From Anaeramoeba ignava (taxonomy: Eukaryota > Metamonada > Anaeramoebidae), in contig JAPDFW010000079.1 in the NCBI GenBank assembly GCA_028826165.1, positions 43,501 through 107,500 of the forward strand: DNA of 64,000 bases, written 5' to 3'. Both the position numbers and the translations under genes were made by a program. Positions within the stretch are counted from its first letter, which is position 1; every line of letters starts with the position of its first letter. The notes beneath the pieces are model-generated. The model saw only the letters and a list, made by a program, of their open reading frames with translations. It searched no databases and was not told the DNA's origin. This document shows positions 1 through 12,564 of the stretch, one piece after another.

Positions 1-425
1 TAATTTTTAAAATAATTTTTAATTTAATATTTAATTTAGAATTAAATTAAAATTATATTTTATTAATATTTTTATTATTAAATTTATATTTTTAATTCTA
101 TTTTATTTAATTTTTAATTATTAAATATTTTTATTCAATTTTATTCCACTTTTTATTTTAATTTATTAAAATAGTTTTGATTATTATTTAATTTAGAATT
201 AAATTTAAAATTATAATTTATTAATAAATTTATTATTAAAATAATAATTTTTAATTCAATTTTATTTAATTTTAATTATTAAATATTTCTTTATTTAATT
301 TTATTCCACTTTTTTTTATTCCATTTTTTAAAATAATTTTGATTTATTATTTAATTTAGAATTAAATTTAAAATTATATTTTATTAATAAATTTATTATT
401 AAATTAATACTTTTTAATTGGAAAA
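1..425. repeat. AT-rich satellite, ~160-bp unit, runs off left edge
   Basis: About two and a half copies of a roughly 160-bp AT-rich unit. The landmark TTAGAATTAAATT recurs at about 36, 193 and 356. The landmark TTATTCCACTTTTT recurs at about 141 and 301. Copies differ by small indels. No coding capacity is seen. The array probably continues to the left of the window. Confidence 0.7.
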
Positions 426-859
426 TATCGATATTTTCTTTTCTTCAATTTTCTAAAAGGAAATGAATTGTATTGAGAACATTTTTTTTGTTAAATTAAT
501 TTAATTCAATTTAAGGATAAGAGATCCCCAAAATTTAAAAAAATTTTTTTAACTTGTTTTTGAATTCAAAAGAATTGAAAAGAAACTTGCTTTGTTTTGG
601 TTTCTTTTCTAAATTAAAAAGAAAGATCAGTTTTAATTAAATTTATTTTAATTCATTTGGGCAAATATATTTTATTAAATCTAAAAAGAAATAAAAGAAA
701 ACAAAAAAATTTTTTTTCAATTCATTTCTCTTTTCATTTTAAAATGTAAATCTTTCTTTTGTTTTTTTGTTATTTTTTTTGCCAGATGAAAAACAAATTA
801 TTTATTCAATTAACCAATTATTTTTGTTTTATTTTTAAATAGTTTTAAAACACAAAAGA
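426..859. other. Non-coding 5' flank of the first gene
   Basis: AT-rich unique sequence with homopolymer T and A runs. I see no gene, RNA or clear regulatory element. It presumably holds the promoter and 5' UTR of the gene starting at 860. Confidence 0.5.
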
Positions 860-3800
860 ATGATAAATTCAAAACAGTTCTTATTCATTTTTGCTTTGAT
901 TCTCTTCTTATTTGGATTAACTCAAACTCATCAAGCTTATTCATCATCATCAAATGTCTTGAAAGATTCTTATTCTTGGGAATTAGCACAAACTATTACA
1001 TCTCCTGATTCTTCTACAACTTTTGGATTTAGTGTTTCTCTTTCTCCAACTATTTCTGTTATTGGTGATCCAAGTAAAGCAAAAGTATTGATTTATCAAC
1101 TTGAAGATGGAAATTGGAATTATTTTCAAACTTTAATAGAATCTGGTTATCCAAGTTATGGTTGGAGTGTTGCAGTTTCTCAAGATGGATTGACTACAGC
1201 TACTGGATCTCCAGATAACACATGCTTTTTTCCTTATTATTATGATGGCAGTAATTATGTATATGGTTGGCTCCCTGAAGAAGATTCTGATCCAGAAATT
1301 ATATCAGAGGGATTAAAAGGAGCTTTTACATTTGGATCAAATATGGCTATTTCAACTTATGTGAAAACTCAGTTTGTAGGAGCATCTGATTTCAATTTCA
1401 TACGTATAGTATTTGGACCATATGAATATTTTGATTTAAATGGAGCATCAGGAGAAGGTTTAGGATGGGCAGTTGATATTTCGGAAAATCCTTTTGTTGC
1501 TGTTGCTTCTTGTCTTTCAGTTAAAAAAGTATATATTTACTCAGTTTCTCGCTCAACTGGATTTACATATATTTCTGATATTACATCAACTTTGGATGGA
1601 TTTGGGAATGATGTTGCAATTTCAAATGATGGGAATGTTGTTGTTGTTGCTGCAATGGAATCAAATACAGTTGTGATTTACAGAAGATCTGGAAATAATT
1701 GGAATGAAGAAAAAGTTCTTTCAGTTGATTCTTCAAATTTTGGATCTTCAGTTTCAATTTCAGAAGATGGAAATAGAGTTGTTGTTGGAGCTAATTTAAC
1801 AGATGAAGTATATATCTATAGTTATTCTGAATCAGATTGGAATGAAGAATATGTACTTTCAGGTGCAACTAGTTTTGGAACTGATGTTTCAATTTCAGGA
1901 GATATTCTTCTTGTTTCAGCTCCTCAATCAGGAGAAGTTTCCTATTTTAATAAAACATATATCCCTCCTACTCCTCCTTTTGTTGAATTAATAGATTGTA
2001 GTTCTGGATATTCAGAATTTGAATGCTATTGGAATCAACCTGAAAATAATGTTTCTCTTTATTTCCAAATTGGTTATGGAAGTGGTTGCATTCAAATTAT
2101 AAATCCTGTTTTTGATTCATCAGAAAATGTTTTCTATCAAGAATTTAATTCTTCAATTTATCCAGGAATTTATGGAAATAAAGAATATTCAATTCAACTT
2201 CAAGCTTGCAATTTAACAGAAGATGAATGTGGAAGTCCTTCAGAATCAATAACTTTGAAAACAATGATTGATGGTGTTGAAGATTTTGAATTAATTGGAT
2301 TATCAGATTCTATTAATGTTTCATGGAACCCACCTAATGTAGAAATTATTGAAGATGTTCCTCATCTTGATCATTACGTAATAGGTTACTTTTGTGAAAA
2401 TATGGAAATTCCTGAATATTTGGATGTTGATAATACTTTAACTTCTTATCAAATTACTGGATTAGAATCTGGAAATGAATGTGAAGTTGCGATGTGGGGT
2501 TGTAGAACACCTTCATGTTCTGGAGATGATGAAGGAGAAAGTGTTGGTGATATAGTTCAAGTTGGATTTGGGACCTGTTTTAAATCTTAAATGCTTAGTT
2601 TCAAATGTTTTAGATATTGATTGTTCTTGGCTTGCTCCTGAAGGTTCTCAATCACCTTCTTATTATAATATCACTTATAAATCATATTCATTTGAAGATG
2701 AAGAAGAATATCAAACAACTCAATTATATCAAAATTTTACAGTTAAACTTCCAAATCAATATTATCAAATTAATGTTTCTGCTTGTTCTTCAAATGGAGT
2801 ATGTGGAATTATTTCATCAAAAACAATAAGAATTGCAGAGATTCCTCATCCTAATATTATCGAATCAATTTCTGAAATTGAACAAATCAAATTAAATTTC
2901 TCACAAGTATCTCAAGCAAAATCATATTTAGTTTCAATTGATAATCATTTAACTTGGATAAATTTCACAACATTAATTCCAAATGAAAATGAAATGATTG
3001 GAACAATAAATGAATTATCTGGAAATGTTGATTATTATATTTCAGTTAGAGGATGTACTGATACAAGTTGTGAACCTCAATATTTAGGAGATCAAAGTTC
3101 AACAATTACAATCAAACCTAAATTAGGGAATATAACAGGATTAAATTGTAATCCAACAATTTGTGGATTTGAATGTGAATGGAATGGATTAGAATTATCA
3201 AGTGGATTAGAAAAATATTCATTTACTTATAATTCTGAATCAATTTGTTTGGATAAATCATTAACAAGTTATTCAATTTCAGATTTACTTGGAGGAGAAA
3301 ATTATGAAATTTCAATATTTGCATCTGCTGATTTAAATTGTTCATTTAATGAATATTCAGGATTATCTTCATCAACTTCAGTTACAACTGATGAATTACC
3401 TGCTCCTTCAAATGTTCAATCTTATTCTGAAATTGAACAAATCAAATTAACTTTCTCACAAGTATCTCAAGCAAAATCATATTTAGTTTCAATTGATAAT
3501 CAATTAACTTGGATAAATTTCACAACATTAATTTCAAATGGAAATGAAATGATTGGAACAATAAATGAATTATCTGGAAATGTTGATTATTATATTTCAG
3601 TTAGAGGATGTACTGATACAAGTTGTGAACCTCAATATTTAGGAATGAAAGTTCAACAATTACAAATAAACCTAAATTAGGGAATATAACAGGATTAAAT
3701 TGTAATCCAACAATTTGTGGATTTGAATGTGAATGGAATGGATTAGAATTATCAAATGGATTAAGAGGATATTCATTATCTTATAATTCTGAATCAATTT

Positions 3801-4690
3801 GTTTGGATAAATCATTAACAAGTTACTCAGTTCCAGATTTAATTGGAGGAGAAAATTATGAAATTTCAATATTTGCATCTGCTGATTTAAATTGTTCATT
3901 TAATGAATATTCAGGATTATCTTCATCAACTTCAGTTACAACTAATATGTTACCTGCTCCTTCAAATGTTCAATCTTATTCTGAAATTGAACAAATCAAA
4001 TTAACTTTCTCACAAGTATCTGAAGCAAAATCATATTTAGTTTCAATTGATGGAAAAATGAGTTGGATAAATTTCACAACATTAATTTCAAATGGAAATG
4101 AAATGATTGGAACAATAAATGAATTATCTGGAAATGTTGATTATTATATTTCAGTTAGAGGATGCATTGATACAAGTTGTACAGTTGAATATGCAGGATA
4201 TCCAAGTTCAACAATTACAAACAAACCTAAATTAGGGAATATAACAGGATTAAATTGTAATCCAACAATTTGTGGATTTGAATGTGAATGGAATGGATTA
4301 GAATTATCAAATGGATTAAGAGGATATTCGTTATCTTATAATTCTGAATCAATTTGTTTGGCGAAATCATTAACAAAATTTTCAATTTTCAATTTAATTG
4401 GAGGAGAAAATTATGAAATTTCAATATTTGCATCTGCTGATTGGAGATGTGAAACAAATCAATATTCAGGATTATCTTCATCAACTTCAATTACAACTAT
4501 TCCTTCACCAACAGAAGAAGCTAATGATAGTTCAACAGATACAAAAGTAGTTATTCCAGCAGTTCTTGTTCCTATTATTGTTGTTGCTATTATCATTGTT
4601 GTTATCATTTGGTTAAGAAAACGTTCAAAAAAATCAAAGAATAAAAATCAAAATCAAAATAAAGAAATTGAACTTTCAGATGATGTTTAA
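860..4690 (+). CDS. Type I surface protein: FG-GAP-like propeller plus repeated FN3-like modules (two frame breaks)
   Basis: Probable cell-surface adhesin or receptor; ligand unknown. It opens with a signal peptide (hydrophobic stretch at about residues 7-20). The next ~350 residues carry FG-GAP-like blade motifs (VVIYRRSGNNWNEE type). A series of Cys-containing FN3-like modules follows, with a TxSYxIxxL.xGxxYEISI pattern. The end is a single TM helix (PAVLVPIIVVAIIIVVIIWL) and a basic cytoplasmic tail. A 555-bp (185-residue) unit is tandemly repeated from about 3121, 3675 and 4230. The frame is broken twice. It shifts +1 at the GGG at 2570-2572, where the frame otherwise stops at 2590. It shifts -1 at about 3645, where one base is missing relative to the sister repeats. 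The net shift is zero, so the TM and tail return to the original frame. It is unclear whether these are assembly errors, real mutations or translational shifts. Confidence 0.75.
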
Positions 4691-4937
4691 TTCAATCAAA
4701 AAAACAAAAACAAGCAATAACAATAACAACAAAAAGGAACAAATTTTCTTTTCTTTTCTTTTCCTTTTTTTCAATTCTTTTTTAATTCTTTTTTCAATTC
4801 TTTTTTTTACCCTTTTTTCAATTCAAAAATTAAGAAAAGAAAATAAAAAACAAAAAACAAAAATTTCATTCCACTTTTTTATTCTTTATTAATTGTTTTT
4901 TGTTTTGTTTTTGTTTTGTTTTTTGTTTTGTTTTGTT

Positions 4938-4968
<31 letters not shown>

Positions 4969-4987
4969 TTGTTTTGTTTTAATTGTT

Positions 4988-7900
4988 TTAAAATTCTTTT
5001 AAACGGTTATAAAAAGGAGTAAATGGACTTAATTGATAAAAATCTTCAGTATCTTTTAATTCTTGAATAATTTTAGTTGAATCTCCTTTTAGATTTAAAT
5101 CAAATTCTCCAAAATAAAAGAAATAAATGAGTTGTTCAAGACTTTCTTTACTTTTCTCACTATAATCATTAACAGAATTTGAATCATCTTTTACACTCAA
5201 AAACATTCCTCGAAATAAATTTGATCTTGCAATTAAGATTAATTTATGAACTTTGATTTCTGAAGAGTCATTGCAAACTATTCCAAAATCTTTTTTCTCA
5301 ATCTTTTCCAAATAGAGATTGAGAAGATCATTTTTGATTCCTGCTTCTTCTTTCTTGTTTTGAATCCAATTCTGATCAAATCCTAATTCTTGTAAAATGA
5401 CTTGAATTTTGTTCAAATTTTGGAGATGAACAAAATCATCTGAACTTTCCAAATATTTTTGGAAGAATTCTTGAGAATCAGAATCTTCAAAATTAAATTG
5501 ATTTTGTTTCCAATAAAATGAAAAAAATGGATGGTTTTCTTCAATGAAATTCCATTCATCTTTTTGGAATTGATTCAAATCAAGTGAAGTGCTTGGGTCA
5601 ATCATACCAGTATAAATAAAAATCAAGAAGGGAATGACTTGTTTCTTTGTTTTTGTTGATAGAACTTCTTGAATTTTTTCTAGAATGAATTGATCGTTAT
5701 CAAATCTCATGAGCAAAATGAGTTTGTGAACTTGAATATTTCCATCAGAATAATTTATTGTGAAATCACAGAATTCTTGTCTCAAAAACAGATTAAATAA
5801 GTCAGTTTGTAAGTTATTGGAAACATTTCGGGATTCTATTGGAAAAGATTCGCTTTTAATAAGAGGAGAAAGTCCATTTTCTCTTGAATATATGATCCTG
5901 AAATCTTGGGTAATATCTGTTTCTTGGAGGAAATTAGTTTCCCAATTCAGAAATACCCGAAGATATTGATCCAACATTACAAATAGAAATGGAATTGGCA
6001 ATCGGAATGATTCTTGATTCTTTGGTGGTTACTACCGTGATTTTATCGTTTTCTAAAGGAGTGAAAATAGATGGAAGACTCCATACTGCTTGTATTTTAT
6101 CTCCAACACTTATTCTTTTGTTCAAAATCTTGATTCCAACAAAATCAGTTGGCTCAATTATGATTGGAGACTGGCAAGCCATAAACCCATAACGAGAATA
6201 ATATCCAATAATAAACTCTTCCTCAAAAAGTCCGTCTCCAAATGTTACTTTGATTTCTGTTTTCCCAGTTTTCTCGCTTTTCTCATTTTGGTAAATGATT
6301 TGGTATTTTTTTGGTATTTCTTCGTCTTTGGATTGGAACTGTGACTTAAAGAAAATCAAGTGATCGTTTTGGTTCGGTTCGTAATTATTTGGTAATTGCC
6401 AAGAAATAGTTATTTTATCGCCTAGTTTTGCCTTTTCTGAAGATATGTTGATTTCCCCTCCTTCTAACGGGATGACTTTAATTTCATCACTTTTTCCTAA
6501 TGATCTGTATTGGTTGTTTGGAAGATACCGAAACTCAAACACTTGGTCCTTATTAGTGATGTAGTCTCCAATATTAAAGGTGAGACTACCTTTCCTTGTT
6601 ACACTTGAGTTATATTGCCAAGTCAAAAAGGAGTTATTTGGAGATCCTTTCAAATAAAGTCCAATCCAATCTGCATAAGTCGGGTTATAGGATTCAGGGA
6701 ATTCCCACTCAACAGTAATTGAGTCTCCAAAACAAACAGGGTTTTTTGAAACCAATAACTTGAAATCTTTGATTTCCACTTCATTCACTGTAATTTCCTC
6801 ACTTTTCGCGATTGATGAGTATTTGTTGTTTGGAAGATACCGAAACTCAAACACTTGGTCCTTATCAGTGATGTAGTCTCCAATATTGAAGGTGAGACTA
6901 CCTTTCCTTGTTGCAATTGAGTTATATTGCCAAGTCAAAAAAGAGTCGTTTGTAGATTCTTTCAAATAAAGTCCAATCCAATCTGTAGTAGTTGGATTGT
7001 AGAAGTCAGGCAATTCCCAATTAACATCAACTGTGTCTCCATGCAAAACTTTATTTTTGGAAACCGACAAATTTAGGTCTTTCAATTCAACAACTTCGAA
7101 ACGAGAAGAAGTTATCAAGACTTTTTTTTCTTCCGAATTTTTGGGATGGGATATATATTTGACGATAAAGAATTGAGATGGATTTTCATTTTCATTTTCA
7201 TTTTGATTCTCATTTTCATTTTCATTTTGATTCTCATTTTGATTTTGATTTTCCTCTTTCTTCTTTTTCCAATTAGAATCCAATGAGAATTCCACGACAT
7301 CTAATCTTGATAATCTATCGTTGAATTTTTCTGCCAACGGTTTTTGTGTTGTGTCATTCAAATCTGTTCCAGAATCATAATCAAAAAGGCAAATTGAGTC
7401 TCGGATATTTGGTTTGTATCCATCGGGAAGCTTGAATTGCACATGAATAGGAAATCCAAATGAAGGTTTTTTGGATATGATTTGAATCCCATCATTTTCA
7501 AAAAACTGGATTTGAAACGGTTTGCTGATACTTTGGATCAAGTAACTGTTGAAAAAGTATCTAAACTGGAAATTATCGAGAAAGTTGATTTTTTGGAAAT
7601 CTTTCATCTCAAAAGTCATTGATCCTTTTTTGCTTAATAACGACATGTATTTGAATTCAATGTACTGTCTGTTGGCCGAATTTTCGTAGTATAAACCGAT
7701 CCAACTTGAGGTTGTGGGCATGTCAAACTCTTCGGGAAATTCCCAAAAAACCTCAATCGGCTCACCAAAACCATATTTATCTTTCGAGACGATAAGGTTT
7801 GTTTCTGGGATTTCGGATTTGACTGAAAAAGGCTCACTCTCACCGATTGATTGATAACCGTTATTTGGGAGATATCTGAATACAAGCTCTTGATCAATGT

Positions 7901-8432
7901 TACTCTCCAAATTCAAAAGGGAAAACTCAAATGATCCGTTTTGTAAATAATCTGAATTGTATTTCCACGTCAAAAAATCGTTATTTGACGAACCCTTCAA
8001 AAATAATCCGATCCAATCATAATAATCAGGAGTATACTCATACGGCAAATCCCATCTCACTTTCACTTGCTTTTCGTTAATTTCATCCACATACATTTTT
8101 GCTTGTTGAAAAGGAACCACTTCGAAAACATCAGAAACAAGAATGGATTTGTATTTGGAATCCGGCAAATATCGGATTTGCAGTTTTTTGTTGTTTACTT
8201 GATAGCTTTCAACTGACATTACTATTGACCCTTCAAGTTCCGAATTTGAGTTGTATGCATAAGTGATGTAATTGTTGTTTGTGTTTGTGGAAACATAAAG
8301 TGCTATCCAATCTGTGTCTTTTGGCTGGAAATTTTCTGGGAGTTTCCATTCAATTTCAAGTGTATTTTCGTTTGTTACTTGAGCTTTATTGTTTTCGCAA
8401 TTTTTAACCCTAATAAAATATTTCTTTTCCAT
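4988..8432 (-). CDS. SKICH-like repeat array fused to two BTB/POZ domains (one +1 frame break)
   Basis: Starting at 8432, about eight repeats of ~95-105 residues. Each has the pattern ...W.LP..Y.P...DWIGLY(L)K...W.YNS...GSL.F.......FRYLPNN.YxSI..S..., resembling the SKICH domain of CALCOCO/TAX1BP1. Repeat 4 carries an NENQ-rich insert near 7180-7260. The frame stops at 5934, inside repeat 8. Homology resumes one base over (NFLQETDITQDFRIIYSRE), so a +1 shift lies around the GGG (sense strand) at 5941-5943. Two BTB-like domains follow: CDFTINYSDGNIQVHKLIL near 5700-5770 and FGIVCNDSSEIKVHKLILIA near 5230-5300. BTB suggests dimerisation or a Cullin-3 adaptor role. SKICH domains mediate membrane or protein contacts. 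The function is inferred only. If the break is real, the product is an 832-residue repeat protein and the BTB part is lost. Confidence 0.7.
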
Positions 8433-8580
8433 TTAAAAAAAATGTAAATGAAAAAATGAAAATGAAAAAATGATTTTTAGAACTTTTTTATTTTAAAATA
8501 ATTAGGGAAAAAAAGAAAAGGAGAAAAATTTGATTTTAATTTTTTTTTTTTCATTTTCATTTTTTTCTTCTTTTTTAAAT

Positions 8581-10002
8581 ATGAAAAAAATAAATGAAAA
8601 AATTAAAAATGATATTTGGAGTTTTGGAAATAACAAAATTACAAAATTATTAACAAAAGAAACAAATGAAAACATAGAAAAAAAGCAAATCAACATTTTT
8701 CCAACAAATATTCCATTAAAAAGCATTTCACAAAATGATTTTGGAATAGTTTTTTTATATCACAATGGAGATTCAATAAAATATTCAATTGATTTAGAAA
8801 ATGAATTGGAAATCAAAATTCCGAATATTGAGAAAATATTAATGATTGGAATGAATCATGATTTAGTTCTGAGAAAAAACGGTGAATTTTATCTTCATCA
8901 ACAATATAAAAAGGGAAAATATTCAAGTCTCTCATTTAAAATTGTGCCTTTTATTGATGATGAAAAAGATCAATTCGTTTCAGATATTGTTTGTACTCCT
9001 GATTTGATATATTTATTGACTCAAAAAAACAACGTTTATCGAATTGATTTGGATCAACAATTTCATTTCCATTTTTCGAATGCACAAAATGTGCAAAAAT
9101 TGGTTCTTCTTAAATCAAATGTGGAAAAAATATTCACAAGTCATCATTCGTCTTCAGGATTTTTTTTGGATTTGGATGGCAAATTATTTGCGTTTGGAGC
9201 GAATGATTTTGGACAGCTTGGAGTGGGGTATTGTTGTTCAAATCAAGAAATCAAAGAGATTGAAAACATCCCAAAAGACAAAATAATTGATATTCAATTG
9301 GGAAAAGAGCACACAATTATTTTGGTTGAAGAAAATCTCCAAGGAAGAAAAATTGGGAGTGTTTATTCATCTGGAAATGCAAAATATAACGGATTTGGCA
9401 AGAACGAGGATGTTTATCAATTTTCCAAACTTGATTCGCCACTTCTTGACAACGAGAATATCATCCAAATTGGTGTCGGTTGTTTTCATTCAATTCTGCT
9501 CAGTTCATCAGGTAAAATTTTTGGATTTGGGAACAATCAAAATGGACAACTTGGAATTCCTAATTCAACTCTCCAAATGGTTCCAATTCAGATTGAACTA
9601 CCAGATCTCCTCTTTGATATCAGTTATTATAAAATATCCTGCGGATCTTCAAATACCTTCATTTATTCTTCTTTCTCTGATGGAATTGATGATGAAATGA
9701 TTTTTTTATTCAAAAGAAATGATGAAAATGTTGTTTTTGCAACTGTTGATAATCAAAAGATTTATGTTCCTAAAAAAATGTTGGATTATCGGTTAAAAAA
9801 TAAGGAATCAATTGAAAAAATACGAGAGATCATTTCCAAAAGAAGTTACAAACAAAGTATTGAAATTATTGAAATGATAATGTATGGAAAGGAAGAAATT
9901 GAAGATTTGGAATTGAAAAAAGAAATTCAGAAAATGTTAGTTGAAGAATCAATTATTGAAACAATATCAAGAATTAAAATATTAGAATCCAATAAAAAAT
10001 AA
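8581..10002 (+). CDS. RCC1-repeat protein with degenerate C-terminal BTB-like region
   Basis: About 473 residues. I chose the ATG at 8581 rather than the upstream one at 8530, because the extra residues are a low-complexity Phe/Ser stretch and MKKINEKIKNDIWSFGNN begins with an RCC1-like blade. Recognisable RCC1 blades are DGKLFAFGANDFGQLGVG, GSVYSSGNAKYNGFG and GKIFGFGNNQNGQLG, with interleaved CGSSNTF/GCFHSILLSSSG motifs. The last ~100 residues (FATVDNQKIYVPKKMLDYR...) look like a BTB fold without strong conservation. RCC1 propellers often act as GEFs or protein scaffolds; the target here is unknown. It is divergently arranged with the SKICH/BTB gene, with 148 bp between starts. The reading frame is intact. 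Confidence 0.8.
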   Translation: MKKINEKIKNDIWSFGNNKITKLLTKETNENIEKKQINIFPTNIPLKSISQNDFGIVFLYHNGDSIKYSIDLENELEIKIPNIEKILMIGMNHDLVLRKNGEFYLHQQYKKGKYSSLSFKIVPFIDDEKDQFVSDIVCTPDLIYLLTQKNNVYRIDLDQQFHFHFSNAQNVQKLVLLKSNVEKIFTSHHSSSGFFLDLDGKLFAFGANDFGQLGVGYCCSNQEIKEIENIPKDKIIDIQLGKEHTIILVEENLQGRKIGSVYSSGNAKYNGFGKNEDVYQFSKLDSPLLDNENIIQIGVGCFHSILLSSSGKIFGFGNNQNGQLGIPNSTLQMVPIQIELPDLLFDISYYKISCGSSNTFIYSSFSDGIDDEMIFLFKRNDENVVFATVDNQKIYVPKKMLDYRLKNKESIEKIREIISKRSYKQSIEIIEMIMYGKEEIEDLELKKEIQKMLVEESIIETISRIKILESNKK

Positions 10003-10139
10003 AATTAATTTATTTTTGGAATTAGGGAAAAAAATTTTTTTTATTGATTTTTGCTAGTTCAAATTTTGTTTTAATTTGAGTAAAAAAAAAAGTAAAATTT
10101 GTTTCTTTTCTTTCTGAAGAAGAAAAAAAAAAAAAAAAC

Positions 10140-10781
10140 TCAATCAATTTTCATATTCTCATTTACTTCATCAGAATCAGAAAGAATAGTTTTTTTGAGT
10201 TTTCTTTCGAAAGGGATTTTATGAATGCCATCTTTATCGATGATTTTAATAACAAAACCAATAGAACCGATAATGAATCTTCTATCCAATTCATCAATAC
10301 AACGAATAATAAGTTCGATAGCTTGGTCCTGATTAAGATCAGGTTTATAAAATTTGTCTAGAATACTTGAGACAAAATACGCAGCATAACCATGAGCGCC
10401 GTATTTGATTTCCTGAAGACTACCCAAGTAATCCAAGTAGTATAAAAAGCCTTTATCAGTATCAAAACCGCCCAAAAGGGAGTTAACAAAATAAGGATCT
10501 GAACGGATTCCATTTGCAAGTTCTTTTCGGATTAAATGAGCTGTTTCATCTGTTGTTAATTCAATATCGTGATTGAATTTATAAAGTGATACATAACGTG
10601 ATATTAATTCGCAAAATTGATCTCCATCTCCGATTTCTCCTCCTCGTGCCATTATTTTGTGCCCGTCTAATTCAACTAGTTTGTCGAAATCATCTTTCAT
10701 TCGCATTATTGATCGTCCTGTATTAGTGTCACTTGCCATAATAACAAAATCTTGTCCAACAATTCCTATTAATGAATCCAT
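10140..10781 (-). CDS. PSMB2: 20S proteasome subunit beta-4 (PSMB2/Pre1 type)
   Basis: 213 residues, a single exon with an intact frame. It aligns along its length with the PSMB2 family: MDSLIGIVGQDFVIMASD start, MKDDFDKLVEL, the (Y)GAHGYAAYFVSSILDKFY segment, and the C-terminal IIRCIDELDRRFI...VKIIDKDGIH. Like other beta-4 subunits it has no propeptide and no catalytic Thr, so it is structural within the beta ring. The stop is TGA. Its upstream flank (5' side, above 10782) runs straight into a long simple repeat. Confidence 0.93.
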   Translation of the reverse strand: MDSLIGIVGQDFVIMASDTNTGRSIMRMKDDFDKLVELDGHKIMARGGEIGDGDQFCELISRYVSLYKFNHDIELTTDETAHLIRKELANGIRSDPYFVNSLLGGFDTDKGFLYYLDYLGSLQEIKYGAHGYAAYFVSSILDKFYKPDLNQDQAIELIIRCIDELDRRFIIGSIGFVIKIIDKDGIHKIPFERKLKKTILSDSDEVNENMKID

Positions 10782-10786
10782 CTATT

Positions 10787-12340
10787 TTTAATTTTGATTT
10801 TTTTAAATTTAAATTTTGATTTTTATTTTTTTAAATTTAATTTTTAATTTAAATTTTGATTTATTTATTTTTTTAAATTTAAATTTTTTTTTTAATTTAA
10901 ATTTTGATTTAAAATTTTTTGATTTTTAAATTGAATTTTAATTTAAATTTTGATTTTTAAATTGAATTTGATTTATAAATTGAAATTGATTTATAAATTG
11001 AAATTGATTTATAAATTGAAATTGATTTTGAAATTGAAATTGAAATTGATTTATAAATTGAAATTGATTTTGAAATTGAAATTGAAATTGATTTATAAAT
11101 TGAAATTGAAATTGATTTATAAATTGAAATTGATTTATAAATTTGAAATAGATTTATAAATTGAAATTGATTTTGATTTATAAATTGAAATTGATTTTGA
11201 TTTATAAATTTAAATTGATTTATAAATTGAAATTGAAATTGATTTATAAATTGAAATATAAATTGATTTATAAATTGAAATTGATTTATAAATTTAAATT
11301 GATTTTGAAATTGATTTATAAATTGAAATTGATTTATAAATTGATTTATAAATTGAAATTGAAATTGATTTATAAATTTAAATTGATTTTGATTTATAAA
11401 TTGAAATTGATTTTGATTTATAAATTTAAATTGATTTATAAATTGAAATTGATTTATAAATTGATTTATAATTTGATTTATAAATTGAAATAGATTTATA
11501 AATTGATTTTGAAATTGATTTTGATTTATAAATTGATTTTAAATTGAAATTGATTTATAAATTGAAATTGAAATTGATTTATAAATTGAAATTGAAATTT
11601 ATAAATTGAAATTGATTTATAAATTGATTTGAAATTGATTTTGATTTATAAATTGATTTATAAATTGAAATTTATTTAAATTGATTTATAAATTGAAATT
11701 GATTTATAAATTGAAATTGATTTATAAATTGAAATTTAAATTGATTTATAAATTGAAATAGATTTATAAATTGAAATTGATTTATAAATTGAAATTGATT
11801 TATAAATTGAAATAGATTTATAAATTGAAATAGATTTATAAATTGAAATTGATTTATAAATTGAAATTGATTTTGATTTATAAATTGAAATTGATTTATA
11901 AATTGAAATTGATTTATAAATTGAAATTGATTTATAAATTGAAATTGATTTATAAATTGAAATTGATTTATAAATTGAAATTGATTTATAAATTGAATTT
12001 GATTTATAAATTGAAATTGATTTATAAATTGAATTTGATTTATAAATTGAAATTGATTTATAAATTGATTTTGAATTTGATTTTAAATTGAAATTGATTT
12101 TTTGAAATGAATTTTTTCTAAATTGAAATTGATTTTAAATTGAAATTGTAAATTGATTTTTGAATTTTGATTAATAAATTGATTTTGATTTATAAATTGA
12201 TTTTGATTTATAAATTGATTTTGATGTTTTTGAATAAAATTTAAATTGATTTTTGAAATTTTTTTAATTTAAGAATTTTGAAAAAAATTGGTTTGAATTT
12301 TTTTAATAATAAAAATATTAAATTGATTTTGAATAAAATA
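10787..12340. repeat. Simple-repeat block built on ATTGATTTATAAATTGAA
   Basis: About 1.5 kb of degenerate tandem 6-, 12- and 18-mers made from ATTGAA, ATTGAT and TTATAA. It lies between the beta-4 gene (-) and the small ORF at 12565 (+), so it sits in a divergent upstream region. Long Lys/Leu/Ile/Tyr ORFs inside it are repeat translations and are not called as genes. No RNA gene is seen. Confidence 0.85.
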
Positions 12341-12564
12341 ACCTTTTTATGTTTTTAAAAGAAAAAGGAAAAATGTATTTAAGAAAATTGGAAAAAATGA
12401 AAAATGAAAAATGAAAAAAAAAATTAAAAAAAAATTTTGTTTAACTGAGAACATGAGTTAATTTTTTAAAATAATTACTAATTAATATTTTTTATTTTTT
12501 TTTTTTTTTTATTTTTTCATTTTTCATTTTTCATTTTTTTCAATTTAAATTTTAAATTTTAAAA

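Noticed and set aside
4668-4892. 74-residue Lys/Phe-rich ORF after the surface protein
   Set aside because: Overlaps the 3' end of the surface-protein gene in another frame and is a homopolymer-driven reading of the 3' UTR.
10950-12091. Long ORFs rich in Lys, Leu, Ile and Tyr
   Set aside because: They are translations of the ATTGAAATTGATTTATAA repeat, change frame with each indel and match no protein pattern.
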